Origin: Mytilus californianus
Lineage: Eukaryota > Mollusca > Bivalvia > Mytilida > Mytilidae
NCBI RefSeq assembly: GCF_021869535.1
Contig: NW_026262723.1
Location: 87,608,324-87,672,323, forward strand
Direction of reading: 5' to 3'
DNA length: 64,000 nt
Shown here in pieces: positions 1 through 11,909 of the stretch. The position numbers and the translations under genes were made by a program. Under the pieces are notes generated by a model. That model searched no databases. It was given only the letters and a program-made list of their open reading frames with translations, and was not told the DNA's origin. Every line of letters begins with the position of its first letter. Within the stretch, counting starts at the first letter, position 1.

Positions 1-2359
1 GTCCTGTTTTTATATAAAATATGAGAATTTTACACAACCTGTATCTCGAAATCAAGCTATGTAATTATGTTTTATTTATCATGATATTTTCATATCTTTG
101 ATATAACGATATAAACTACATTTGGGCAAGGTATATTAAAATTCGATCATGTTTTATCTATACTCTCATACTATAGTAATGTGTTATAAGATTTGGATAT
201 TAAATATTCCATTTCATATCGTATAAGATATGTTTTTATTAGTCCAAGACATGCTTTTGAATTCTGTCGTAGGACGATATCTAAATATGCCTCTCCAGAT
301 CATTTTCCTACTAAAACAAGATGATAGGCTTAGTACTAGGAAATTAAACTTTGTATCTGCAATACAATAATGGCTTTTGGAATTCTTTTTCTTTATTTAG
401 ACCAAGGCGATGTTTATATTCCCTTGTTTAGACAATATGGACTTGATTGAAAGTAACATTTTTTTTATTAAATAATGTAATTATAACAAATCAAGCTTTC
501 CAAATCCTTAAGTTGTTCAGAGTTGCATATAGTTCATTTTATCACTGCTACACGTGAAAGTTTCAATTTAAGTGCATATTCAATTTAAAGGGCCATTAGC
601 TACTAGATAAAACAAAAATAGAATATGATTTTTTTTTGTTCAAACATTAATGGCAGTGCAATAGTGAAATAATAATTCGCTTTTAGCAACCAATTTGGTT
701 CAATTTTGAAAAAAATAAGCTAAGAAACATCGCTGATGAATTATTCACTTGCAAGTGAATAATTCGACCTCATTGAATCCGTATTCATGTGACCTACAAT
801 TTAACCCCTTAGCTAGACATGGGTTACGCATGTATTCAGCTATTAAAAGGAAAATAATGTCAACATCGAAATTGAAACAAGGATGAATCATTTGGTTGAC
901 TGATTCAATCCACAAAAAAATCAATCTTATACAGGTAAAAATGATGATAAACATAGTTTTAACCTACAATATGAAATCAAACAGACTAAGAAAAATCCAA
1001 TTGCACGTGGTCACTATCTATTTATATTTATATTTATGTTTATATCGCTTTATATGAACGTCGGCAGTCTTCGGATGTCATCTCGATGGTTAATAAGATG
1101 GCGTCTAGACAAAGATACACACGAAATGTTGAAACATATTATCGATTTGCATGCATTGTTAATTGTATAATTTAGACTTTTTTAATATGGATATACGTTT
1201 TAGTATGTTTTAATTCAATATGAGAATTTAAATCAAATCGGTGAACATGTATTTGACAGCTAATGCCCCTTTAAATGGACTACATTGTGTATTAATAGAT
1301 AAACATATAGACTAACAGGAAAGAGGTGCTCTACTTAAGACAAGTAACTTGTTTCTCAAGAATAATACGCCATAACTGTAAAACTATAAGAGCGTACAAC
1401 TAAATCATGGGGAAAATTTCAACAGAATCCACTATAGTACAGAGGACAATTATTGTCAATTTATGTTACTTTATTATTTACTTTTATCACGCGATTTCTA
1501 TATTATAGCTAGATACAAGAATTTATTGGTTGCACATTCAGCATATTCTTCTACAGGTACTTACACACGTAATTGAGCCATAAATAAAATAGAAAAAAAA
1601 CATCAAAGTATAGCGAGAGATAAGAGTGAAATCATACTTAATTATATTTTCCCACAATAAGGAAGCAATTCAGTTGTATTAACACGGCTAAGTCTAGTTC
1701 ATAAACACTATATAACTAGTGTCCTAGAAATTATTATTTCATCATTGTTTATATATAATAGTCTTTTTTATGTCGTCTACTACAATCCGGTTTTTTTCAA
1801 TATTCAAATAAAAGTACGGCTGATAACTTTTGCTATTTACTATCATATTTTTCGAGATAATTAGCTTAAACACGAAAATTTGATAAAAATCGTCATCTAA
1901 GGGCAACAACTCCTTAAGGAGATATCCAATGTTTTTTTGTCGTTTTGTATTGTTGTATATCTTGTATTGCATGACTGATCACTGTTGCTGTTTATCTATT
2001 ATAGTTTTCGAGATGATAGACAAACACATGAAAATAAGCGAACAATCGTCATTGAAGGGCAAAAACTCCTTTAAGGAGTCCTCGGATATTTTTTGTGAAA
2101 ATATGAAGCAGATTGATCTGGACATTCTGAGCATTGGTAAACTGTCAGATTTCTCGGTCTATTGTGGTTTTCAAGATATCTGACATTTAATCCATCTTAT
2201 GGTTTTTTTTTTAGCCATGGTGGCTGAACGGAATAAAAACCACAAACTTTATACTAGATACACTAAGGATCATTCACCTTACGTTTGGTAAAAATTTGCT
2301 TTAGTTGTTTCAAAGGAGATGACCTGTAAAAATGTTAACAACGGGCGGACAACGGATGA
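1..2359. other. No gene recognised
   Basis: AT-rich DNA. A direct repeat is visible at 1830-1930 versus 2000-2080 (TTTTCGAGAT, AAAATCGTCATC versus CAATCGTCATTGAAGGGCAA, CTCCTTAAGGAG versus CTCCTTTAAGGAG), giving chance frames of 76-84 codons on the two strands. Nothing else was recognised. Confidence 0.5.
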
Positions 2360-2545
2360 CGGATGCTTGACGGTCAGTTTTTATTGGCGGAGGAATCTGG
2401 AGTGTCCGGAAAGAACCACCGACCCTCGAGAGGAAAACTGCCAATCCTGAACAATTAAGATTGGAGTCGAATGCATCTGCCACGTGCGGGGTTCGAACTC
2501 ACAACCTCAGTGTTGACTGGCTAGTGATATGACGACGGGCGTCAA
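2360..2545 (-). repeat. tRNA-derived SINE
   Basis: Read on the minus strand, a tRNA-like head (ACTAGCCAGTCAACACTGAG then GTTGTGAGTTCGAACCCCGC, with B box GAGTTCGAACCCC) is followed by GAGGGTCGGTGGTTCTTTCC and GGACACTCCAGATTCCTCCG. The TCCGG-CACTCC-TTCCTCC stretch is a type of conserved SINE body motif I recognise from other animals. No clear target duplication was seen. Confidence 0.6.
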
Positions 2546-3889
2546 GTGATGACAAAATCTCACATGGCATTTTAAACCAGGTGAGCTAAAAATAAAGATA
2601 CAGGGTCAAACAGTTATTTAACAGATGAATGTGTGTCATTACATACTATCTGTAATCTTCAAGACTTGATTAATTCCTGACACCTTTGATGTTGTAGGTA
2701 ATTAAATGATAAATATAATATGACCTTCGTTAGAGGTTTGCACCTTTATATATATCCATGCAATTGCCTTGATTAGTTTTACCTGACTCTGGTTTATCAA
2801 AGACCGGTAAATAAATCATATAAATAAACAAAAACATTACACATCTTGTTTTTACTTACCACACATCACGTTAGCATGGGTTTTAGGAACTTAAGTTTTT
2901 CTTTTATTTTTGATTAGATATGAATGCACCTTTGAGAATATAAAATGTATTCTGCTTCATACTTGGCACAATCTAAACTATTTGCCCTTACTATACTAAA
3001 GGTGGTAGTTAGCTGTTCTCTCAACAAATCCTGGTAGGTTTGCTTGCAGAGTCAGTTTGTTTTATATTTTGCAAAATTTAGCAACAACTAGTCTAAAATA
3101 ACCAACACGTAAACGTGTGGTGATTCAGTTATATATTTTCGTATAGCTTATGCATATTGAACTTAAAGTATAAGAAAAATGCATATGTTTTGTTAATGGG
3201 GGAAAATGAAAGCCATTTATCAATCCTTTTACAATTATTTGTTTTATTGAAAAATGAATTGTTTGATATAGTCTGGACAATTTTAACTAAAATGTCAGTT
3301 ATGGTGTCACTATGACGCCATATAATTGCTAAAATTTACGTATTTGACGTACAATGGCAATGTAAAGGTATCAGATTGGAAATCATTTTTTTCTATCATG
3401 CCTATAAACCAATCTCCTATCCCGCTGAATCCACCTTGACGTTTTTCAATTTAATATATAATTCCTGATTAACAGGCATAAAACTTAAGAGTGAGTCTAA
3501 AATTATATCTCTACCAATTAGAGACTAGAGGAAAACCTATAAAAAATCAAGATACACTTAAAAACAATACGTGAGCACATAAAAACGACAGACAACTACA
3601 AAACTAAATATTTGACCATCTGAACCTTGAGAGTTATAAATAGGAAAGTGTACCGGAAGAGTAAGGATATAATGGCCCGCTTGCTAAATCCGTCATATTA
3701 CCTTATAAAATAAAACTGACTGAGAATTGTTGGAGGCAGTAGTATGGTTCCATCCATATCAGCCAACTTCAAAGAATATTCAACGATTTTAATACTTTTA
3801 ATTACATAGTTTCGGGCTAGTTTTATTCCGTTGCATGATCGGAATGTGTTAGATATGTTTTTGGAATTACAAATTAAGTTATAAGTGCT
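2546..3889. other. No gene recognised
   Basis: AT-rich intergenic or intronic sequence with frequent stops. The minus frame of 153 codons starting at 4159 ends here (3698) and is judged spurious because it runs antisense through a retroelement tail. Confidence 0.5.
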
Positions 3890-4095
3890 CTTCAGACCAC
3901 TGATGTGTCTTGTGTAGACAATACTCGCGTCTGGCGTACTAAAGGATAAGCCTGTTACAGGTATCTTTGATAAAACTTTTATCAACCGCTGGATCGATAC
4001 CATTGCTGGTGGACGTTTCGTCGCCTTGGAAATTTTCAGTCTAATAGTCACCACTCTAATGCTGATGTGAACTATTGATTCAGTCATTTTGGGTA
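3890..4095 (+). repeat. Diverged RT-element tail (GACGAAACGCGCGT type)
   Basis: It contains CACTGATGTGTCTTGTGTAG, ACTCGCGTCTGGCGTACTAA and CATTGCTGGTGGACGTTTCG, a diverged version of the block at 14640-14680 joined to a GGTGGACG segment like that at 63565. The 153-codon minus frame 4159-3698 runs antisense through it and is most likely chance. Confidence 0.45.
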
Positions 4096-4269
4096 AATTT
4101 AATATTTGTACGACTTTAAAATAATTTGAAAACATTAAGGTTGTTTTACAATCATGCAACTAAGACCATAGACAGATTTAGCACAAATTACTGGAATGTT
4201 TTACTAGTCGTTTTCAATGTTAGTTAAAAAACAAAAATACATTTTAAGTGCAAGGCAAATTCAAAAAGG

Positions 4270-4420
4270 GAAAGTCCATAAAAACTGACAAAATCAAACG
4301 CTATTAATTATCGGAACAAGTGAAAAACAACTGCCATATTCCTGACTTGGTAGAACTGGTTTTATAGCTAGTGAAACTTCCCACTTGTATGACATTCGTC
4401 ATTGATTTTGTTTTCCAACT
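4270..4420 (-). repeat. Dispersed repeat, minus-strand copy
   Basis: Blocks AACAACTGCCATATTCCTGA, CTTGGTAGAACTGGTTTTAT and CCACTTGTATGACATTCGTC correspond to 63150-63245 in the same orientation. Confidence 0.45.
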
Positions 4421-4424
4421 GTTT

Positions 4425-4505
4425 TGACTCGAGCACCACTGATGAGACATTTACTAACGACACGCACGCCTAGCGTACTAAATCATAAGTCTGGTAGTTT
4501 GTAGA
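4425..4505 (+). repeat. Second, shorter RT-element tail copy
   Basis: The segment GAGCACCACTGATGAGACAT then CGCACGCCTAGCGTACTAAA TCATAAGTCTGGTAG is a diverged copy of the same block as at 14635-14700. Confidence 0.4.
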
Positions 4506-5271
4506 AGTCCTCTTCTTATCAAAACCAATCACAACTTCAATGATAAGGCGTCACTGATCTGCATTTTCTTGAATGCATTGATTTCATTTAAATCTTCCGT
4601 GATCCTTTATGCTACTGTGTACATCTAATGGTAAAATATGGACATATTCTGTGAAATTTATTATGATTCATCTATTATATAGCTATCTGACATGTTAAAT
4701 TGTTTTCGTTTAAAACGCAGCAAAGAATGCTCTTTTGCATAATAATTTTTTAGTAGCAACCACCGTCTGCTTTAATATCTCTATTGCAATTTTTAGGTAT
4801 AATTAGCGGTTTTGGTATTGGTTTTACATGAATTTAGTTTCGTCAATTTCAACTGACTTATTTTCATTTTTACTACAATATTTGTTTTCGAAGCAAATGC
4901 AAGCTAAGTAAGTACAATGTTAAACGGATACATAAAATGGTTCATACAAAGGTTTAAAGGGTTATAATCTTTGGTGTCATAATGCATTTAGGCATTGTAA
5001 AATAAAATGACTTCAAAACATGATCAGAGAAAGTATACAAGAATCATACACCAATAGTGAAAACGAATTTAGTGTTCATGACAGATCTCAGATGATAAAA
5101 ATTTATTCACCATTCACTTGTCTAGATTCGAGATTTAAATCAATGTAAACCGGTTTAAAGATAAAAGGTATTCAGGATGATATTATGATTTAAAACGTAA
5201 TTACTATATATATATAAAAATATTAATTTTCGCGAACCATTTAGGTCACGGAAATTCCATTTTTTGCCATC
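4506..5271. other. No gene recognised
   Basis: AT-rich, with short TATATA tracts near 5205. I see nothing else in it. Confidence 0.5.
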
Positions 5272-5772
5272 AGTAAGGAGAGTTGTACAAATAATGTGAA
5301 TACACAGAACCCCGATCCAATTCATCTTTTGCTAAAAATATTTATCATTTTCTGTTTTATATCTCCTAACATCATTCCATTTTTCTCTAATTTCGATTAA
5401 AATATGCCAAAACCTGCAGTAAAAATAGATGTATGCCCCAAATAAACATTCCCCGATTGGTTGAACTACTATGGCGTCGATGTAAAGCAACGAAAGCCTC
5501 GATGTAAAGCAACGCAAGCCTCGATGTAAAGCACACGCTTCCCAAGAGTAAGGAGAGTTGTACAAATAATGTGAATTCACAGACCCCCGATCCAATTTAT
5601 CTTTTGCTAAAAGTATTAATCATTTTCTGTTCTGTATCTACCAACAACATTCCATTTTTCTATAATCCCGATTTAAACATGTCGAAACCTGCAGTAAAAA
5701 TAGATGTATGCCCCAAGTAAACATTCCCCGATTGGTTGAAAAGCTGTGGCCTCGATCTAAAGCAACGCAAGT
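5272..5772. repeat. Tandem duplication, 275-bp period
   Basis: AGTAAGGAGAGTTGTACAAA starts both copies (5272 and 5547). Both continue through CCCGATCCAATT, AACCTGCAGTAAAAATAGAT and ACATTCCCCGATTGGTTGAA. Copy 1 contains three units of a 22-23 bp sub-repeat (CTCGATGTAAAGCAACGCAA type) at 5474-5543; copy 2 has one. Confidence 0.8.
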
Positions 5773-6923
5773 ACACGCAAAAATTTCCGTTGATATGTTG
5801 AACTTCGATCCCGAGCCGATTCACATAGAGATTTTCTTGCGCTCAAATGTAATTCTAAGTGAAGTATACTGGTAAAATTATGTTCTTTTACAGAAATATT
5901 TACACATTTTATTATTAATGTATTGTCATGCTTCTGCATATTTACGCTGAGCTTTAGTTAAATATAATTCTATACAAATTTTGTTACGTCAAGCATTAAG
6001 AGTAAGAATATATTTCGCGCCAAAACAAGAAAATAATCTGTGTCACCAAATAAGTTTATCAGCATCTTTTTGAAATTTTCCAACAGAAAATAGCGTTAAT
6101 TATAGAGAAATTTTGGTGAGTATTACTTATTAATGTTAAGGTTCTCCAGAGGTGGTTCTCTACACCTTCTTGGCGGTCAATTTAATCCCATTTATCAATG
6201 GCGATGACACCCAGTCGATTTGTGTCATGAGTGAAAATCTTATCTATTTGATGAAATAACTTCTTCATTAACTGTACTTGCAATATTTTTGTAGTTTTTG
6301 ATGACCGTGCACATTCCCATTGCATGTCCGCAAGATAAATGGGTTATGCATTTGTGAATTGTGTAAGTACAGTAATATTGTGTGATAAAAATTTGTGACG
6401 GTCAGTGCGTGATCACGTGACATTATTATTTGTAAACAAACGGGCTCCCCATGTAACACGTGTCGGAACTATCCATACAAGGTGCAATCAATCTTTTATT
6501 TCACTATTTGATGATATTTCTGTGTCTGTTTGTAGGTTTTGCAGATCAGATCATCGATAGATGTCATAGTGTAGTTTCATAGGTAAAAAAGTACCATGAT
6601 TGTTCCTGTTCAGTAGTTGTGAATTTTTTTATAGAATTAGAAGGTAATTCTGCATTAGTCATTATTTGAATTAAGTCTGAAAAAAAATGACTCAACTCTC
6701 TGTGTAATTTATCCCCAATTTTTGAAACATGCATAATTTAAAGAGCATTTGCTTCCCTTGAACCCTCCCCCCCTTACAAATTGCCCAAAACTCATACTCA
6801 TAGTCCGAGATTACTCTGGTGTCCAACATCTGTTTTTGCGATTCCGGCATTTTAACTCTTTATTTTCAAATTGAACACACTCGGCCATTCAGCTTATTTG
6901 CATCATAAATGAACGAGGTGTTA
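5773..6923. other. No gene recognised
   Basis: AT-rich. The short frames (60-63 codons) have no domain character. A C-rich patch lies at 6764-6773. Confidence 0.5.
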
Positions 6924-7655
6924 GATTATGTTTTCCTATTGAATAAGGGTCATTTTCATAAATCAGCTCTCTGATACATGTAATGCATTGTAAAATTACT
7001 TTTTCTGTTGGTCATGTCACAATCTTTTAAAGTTAAAGTAAAAATGCCAGTATTGATGTGTCGATGTGAAAACTGTCCAAATATGAGAAAATAGCGGGTG
7101 GCAGGTCGATTAAACTTACTTTAATGAAGAGAAAAATGAACTAATTGAGGCTCGATTTATATAGATTATGTTTTCCTATGGAATATGGGTCATTTGCTTA
7201 AATCAGTTCCCATAATGTTGGTCATGTGACATTCTTATAAAGTGAAAGTTAAAATGAGGGTGGTAATTGGGGTACCTTCATGACGAATAACGGTAAAAAA
7301 TCCTGCCAAATGACGATAACGGTAATTTTTGGTGCATGACGATAAAATACTTTCTTCAAGACGATAAAAAAATAGATTTTGACGAATCATGTTAATTTTT
7401 CCCCAAAAATAACGGTAACGATAATTATTTGAGACCTCTGACGAATCACGGTAAAATGTTAACCAATTTGATGCTAACGGTAACCGAAAATGACTGTTTG
7501 ACGCCTGACGGTAAAGGGCATTCATACCCTCTAAAATGCCAGTATTGATGGGTCAATGTGAAAACTGTCCAAATATGAGAAGATAACGGGTGGCAGGTTG
7601 ATGAAACTTACTTAAATGAAGAGAAAAATGAATAAATTGAGGCTTGATTTATATG
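6924..7655. repeat. Tandem duplication, 240-bp unit, second copy interrupted
   Basis: Unit 1 (6924-7163) and unit 2 (7164-7655) both begin GATTATGTTTTCCTAT and contain GTTGGTCATGT, AAATGCCAGTATTGATG, GAAAACTGTCCAAATATGAG and GGGTGGCAGGT. Unit 2 is longer because of the MITE at 7256-7531. Confidence 0.8.
7256..7531. mobile_element. 276-bp MITE with GAGGGT ends and ACGGTAA sub-repeats
   Basis: The ends are GAGGGTGGTAATTGGGG and, inverted, GAGGGTATGAATGCCC. TAAAAT is duplicated at 7250-7255 and 7532-7537. The other copy of the surrounding duplication has no insert (near 7035-7041). The interior is a degenerate series of GACGATAACGGTAA-like motifs. The 96-codon minus frame 7525-7235 lies inside it and is not considered a gene. 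Confidence 0.7.
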
Positions 7656-7982
7656 AATCCAGTCACTCCACTTCGGACAGGCAAATATCATCTATCTGAT
7701 ATGGGACCGGCTGAAGTCCCACTGCCCTAGCTGGTGTCGCAAAACAGTCGGAGGTTAGAGTAATCTCCGACTTCAAAACTCAATTCCAATGACAAAAATG
7801 CCCTAATCTTAAATTGAAAGCATTGGAAAAGTAAACTGTAAACTATAATTTTGACAATGACCACAATTTGTTTTAGTTCAATGTACATGTAATAATATGC
7901 GGGATAATACATGAACTTAATACTGCTTCAAGGTTATACAGGTTTGTCAATGTAAAAATAAAATAATTTGTTTGCTAACTTA

Positions 7983-8259
7983 GGGAGCTACCATTTGATT
8001 TTTAGGGGGGGGGGGGGGGGGGGTCTAGGATGAAATTTGAAAAAAAGGCAGGATGAGACAATATGAAAAAAAAGGCAGGATGACAATTTATGTAAACAAG
8101 TCGGGATAAACTAATAGAAAAAAAGGCAGGACAAAAAAGAGTGAAAAATAAAAAGGCAGGACAGATTACATCTCGAACTAAAAAAAAATGCAGGAAAATT
8201 TTTTTTCATCCAAGCCCCCCCCCCTCTTTTTCCCCCATAAAAATGGAAAGGAAGCTCCC
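7983..8259. mobile_element. 277-bp PIF/Harbinger-like MITE with G19 and C-rich tracts
   Basis: The ends are GGGAGCTACCATTTGATTTT and, inverted, GGGAGCTTCCTTTCCATTTT. The flanks are TTA at 7980-7982 and 8260-8262. Inside the left end is a run of 19 G (8005-8023) and inside the right end a run of 10 C (8215-8224), so the homopolymers are part of the inverted repeat. The core repeats GGCAGGAT/GGCAGGAC with A-tracts. The paralogous site at 9577-9587 is empty. A 3-bp TTA duplication with GGG ends fits PIF/Harbinger; the superfamily is inferred, since there is no transposase. Confidence 0.65.
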
Positions 8260-8410
8260 TTATAGTGTTTCCTTCAGAGGGTGTTGGCCTGGAATGGTAC
8301 CCTGCAGTTTTCATACGCCTGTTCATGAGAAATATGGTATGCCTTTGTCCGTCTGTCTGCCCTGATCTGTCTGTTTCTAGCATGTTGTTCACTAACTCAG
8401 TAATATTTTC

Positions 8411-8837
8411 GCCCCCAAGGGTGACTGGGGAATAGAAGTATGGTCACCATTGGTCTTCCTCCGACCGGCAGTAAAACCCTTGCTAAAGTGGGGCGTCCGT
8501 TTGGCTGTGCGGGATGTACAAATTTGCAGCCATGTCCGGTCAGAATGTGGACGTTAAATCCGATGCCTCGTGTAAAGAGAGTGCCACGCTCTTTGCACGT
8601 TAAGAACCCTTGCAACAACTCTTTTAGGGGTCCGTAGGTGACCAGTTGCAAGGCTAAATTTCTGTCCCTATCCAATATACCCTCATTTCCCGTGGCAGTC
8701 TAAATTTCTCCGACCTTAATCCCGGACGCCCCGTTTAAATAACCTACCTATTGTATTTATTGTTAATTTGTTCTCGTCCTGAATATGCATGACAAATTTG
8801 CCACTGGACATTAAGCAACCAACAATCAATCAATCAA
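8411..8837 (+). mobile_element. 427-bp retroposon with (CAAT)n tail and target duplications
   Basis: The body starts GCCCCCAAGGGTGACTGGGG and ends TTTGCCACTGGACATTAAGC followed by AACCAACAATCAATCAATCA. It is flanked by TCAGTAATATTTTC at 8397-8410 and 8838-8851 (the first bases overlap the tail repeat). Removing the insert and one duplication restores alignment with the paralogous sequence at 9690-9725, which lacks it. Inner frames on both strands (8440-8637 plus, 8675-8397 minus) have no recognisable domain. Confidence 0.8.
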
Positions 8838-10110
8838 TCAGTAATATTTTCACCAATTTGCATGAAACTCTGGTGAATTGATTATATCTACTGACGTGAG
8901 CTCCCTTTTAGATTTTTAGGAATTTTATAATATACATTTTCAAAATGTGAGGTTTTATTCATTAAAAAAGGGGGATTTTCATGAACGCCCATTAACTCTA
9001 AAATGCTTTGTTCACCAACTCTTCAACGCTTTCACCAATTTGCATGAAACTGTTGTGAATTGATTATTTTATAAATTTTAGGTTTCCCGTTTCAGAGTTA
9101 TATGGGATTGTATTTATGTATTGATGTGAGCTCCCTTTAGATTGTTTTGGAATTTTAGAATTTACATTACCCAGTTACAATGTAAGGGGTTTTATTCATT
9201 CTAAAAGGGGGATTTCCATGTTTTCGGACATTAACTCGAAAATGCTTTAAGCAGTTGTTATTTGTCATGAAACTTTGGTTAATTGTTTATATATATCTAT
9301 TGATGCAAGCTCCCTTTCAATTTAATAAATTGTGGGATTTTATTCGTAAAAAAGGATGGCTTTCCCAGTTTGCAGATTAAATTCAAAAGTTTGTACATGC
9401 ACTTCTCTGGCATGTTTCAGTAAATGTGTAAATTATAACTGACATAACTAACTTTGACAATGACCACATATTTTTAAGTTCAATGTACATGAAATATACA
9501 AGGTAATGTATGTAGACTCGATAGTGCTGCAAGGTTATACAGGGTTGTCAATGAAAAAAAAAAAAAATTTGTTTGCCAACTTTAGTGTTTCTTTCAGAAG
9601 GTTTTGGTGTGGTATGACACCCTGTCATTTTTATACGCCCGTTTACGGGACGTACTATGGTATATCGTTGTCCATCGTCAACATGTCGGACATTAACTCA
9701 AAACCGCTTTAACCAATTTGCATAAAACTTTGGTGAATTGTTTATATCTATTGACATGAGTTCCCTTTCGATTTTTATATATTTTAGATTTTACATTTCT
9801 GAGTTATGGGGTTTTATTCATGGAAAAAGGGGGGATTTTCCAGTTTCGGACAAAAATCAAAAATGCTTTCAGCAGTTCGTATGAAACTTTGGTGAATTGT
9901 TTATATCTATATTGATGTAAGCTCCGTTTAAAATTTTATAAATTTTACATTTTACATTTCTGAGTTATGGGGTTTTATTTATTAAAAAAGGGGTGATTTT
10001 CCAGTTTTCTGACAATAGCTCAAAAATGCTGTCAGCAATTCTCATGAAACTTAAGTGAATTGTTTATATCTATTGATGCAAGCTCCCTTTACAGTTTCAT
10101 AAATTTCTAA

Positions 10111-11909
10111 TATCACTAGGAATTAATTGAACTTTATTTGTTTATAGTCTGACGACAGATTTACTAAGTATTGCGCAACAGCACAGTGTTTTGCACAACA
10201 GCAAGAAATCTTTAATTTCATCACGTTCTAATGAAGTTTAACAAGCTTATTTTGCCGAAAGTTAGAATGATATGATCTACAATTGAGTAACAAGTACCAG
10301 AAGTGATAAAAAAATTGTCTTTATGAAAATAACATGCAACCAACTTTAAAATCAATGCTTTAACCCCCTAAAGAAAATAAATTGTTTACGTCTTTGAATT
10401 TCTTTACTTTCAAATGAAAAATTGCTGTTTCATCGACTTGGTAAATGTTGAATATTGCCGATGACGAAAGCGACTGAAAGCGAGTATCGTAAACAACAGG
10501 GCGACTAGATTTCGCTTTTGAAGGTCGGTCAAAGCGAAGTGGCGACCGGGAAAGCGACTTTGTCGCCCCAGTAGCATGGTAACGTGAGCCCTGCACAATG
10601 CTTATTACTTTAAAACACAGTCCTGTAATATTTTTTATTCTACTTTGAATATTGCCTGCTTATTTCAGCAACTATTCTTACAAAACAATCCTCTATTTAT
10701 CCTAGGTGTTGCACTCAGTATTGTTGATTATATTTATATGTATATGTAGTAAAGTGATTGCAACCCCCTTTTTGAAGGTAAGTAACAGTTAACAAACTTT
10801 ATCACTTATCAGTAGTTTAGAATGGTTTAAAAAAAGATCTAATAGATGCTACATGCATTATGCCTTCCTCTCAAAAAGTTTGCATGTGTTTTAAAGTGGT
10901 TATTTAGCAATGTAGCTTTTTTCCCTCAGTATTAACATTAATTTGGAAGTAAGTTAAAGGATTTCAGTTAACCAAATAATTTGGAAGTAAGTTAAAGGAT
11001 TTCAGTTAACCAAAATTATTTCACGCCTAATTTATATAAACAAATCCCACGTCGATATATAACATGTACCACAATCAAACATCAAACATCAACCCACGCC
11101 AAACTGGATGTAATTAAAAGACATCTAGAGGTCAATATACAGTCTCGAACAAAAGACAAAATGAGGAAAAATATAGCGAATTTTTGAGAATTATTATTGC
11201 ATGTATATTTGCAATATTTAAAATGCATAGTTTAAAATCTTTTGAGTTTTAGGTACCATTTTAGAAAACTGGGATTTCATTGCAGCTAGTCTATTAGATA
11301 ACATTTTATAGTTTTGAATGTTTCTTCATCAGTTAACTAAAATTAGGTGGAGGTATGTTCTTATTTCTGACAGAGGGGTACTCAACCTATATCAATTTGT
11401 GCATGAAGTGATTGATAGTTGCTAGATACTGAATAATTTATCACAAATTTGTGAAAGGTTTAACCGGTGTATATACTTAAAATATGTAAATAAAGTTCAT
11501 GTCTTTTTCAGGACTTCTGATCCAACCATGTAGTATGGCATGTTTGTGAGATATGGTTTTGGCCAGTAGGATGTTCATGAAGGACCTGTAGTACAAAGTA
11601 TATCACTGGATTGAGCTCATTGTCTAAGTGTATTATTAAATTGCTTTGCTTTGAGCTCAGTTCATTGTTATGCAATTCATTCATTGTGAAATAAAGATTT
11701 GACGGACAACTCTCATGTACAAGGAATTGTCAAAGTAGTATCCATTCTATGAACAATGTAAGTAATAGGGAGATAAAAGCATTTTATTTAGATTTGAACC
11801 AAACATTTTTTGTCCATTAGCCAAACTAAAAAAAAGAAGCACAAATTTAACAAACAATGCTACTGGCGCTACTAGCAATGTGATGCCAATCACTTTTGTT
11901 ACACTTTTT
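10111..11909. other. No gene recognised; one GC-richer patch
   Basis: Mostly AT-rich. 10460-10600 is richer in GCGAC/GTCGC words (AAGCGACTGAAAGCGAGTAT, GTGGCGACCGGGAAAGCGAC) with overlapping minus frames of 62 and 78 codons, possibly part of an unrecognised repeat. The 38-bp duplication at 10.94 kb is listed separately. Confidence 0.4.
10939..11015. repeat. Tandem duplication, 38-bp period
   Basis: TTGGAAGTAAGTTAAAGGAT TTCAGTTAACCAAA occurs at 10943 and again at 10981 with no substitutions, so the duplication is recent. Confidence 0.85.

Larger units (their letters stand above)
7835..10110 (+). repeat. Duplicated element with arrays of about 160-bp units
   Basis: The head block (TTTGACAATGACCACA, GTTCAATGTACATG, CTGCTTCAAGGTTATACAGG, TTTCAGAGGGTGTTGG, then CATACGCCTGTTCATGAGAA and TTTGTCCGTCTGTCTG) occurs at 7850-8385 and again at 9450-9690. 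After each head come units with CCAATTTGCATGAAACT, GGTGAATTG, TTATATCTATTGA and GAGCTCCCTTT. Unit anchors lie at 8853, 9035, about 9255, 9712, 9871 and 10033; the clean intervals are about 160 bp. Copy 1 carries the MITE 7983-8259 and the retroposon 8411-8837. Chance frames inside are not genes. Confidence 0.65.

Noticed and set aside
3698..4159. 153-codon minus-strand open frame
   Set aside because: It runs antisense through a diverged retroelement tail (ACTCGCGTCTGGCGTAC) and shows no domain, signal peptide or splice structure; most likely chance.
8111..8675. Four frames of 65-93 codons on both strands
   Set aside because: They lie within a MITE and a retroposon whose boundaries are fixed by target duplications and an empty paralogous site.
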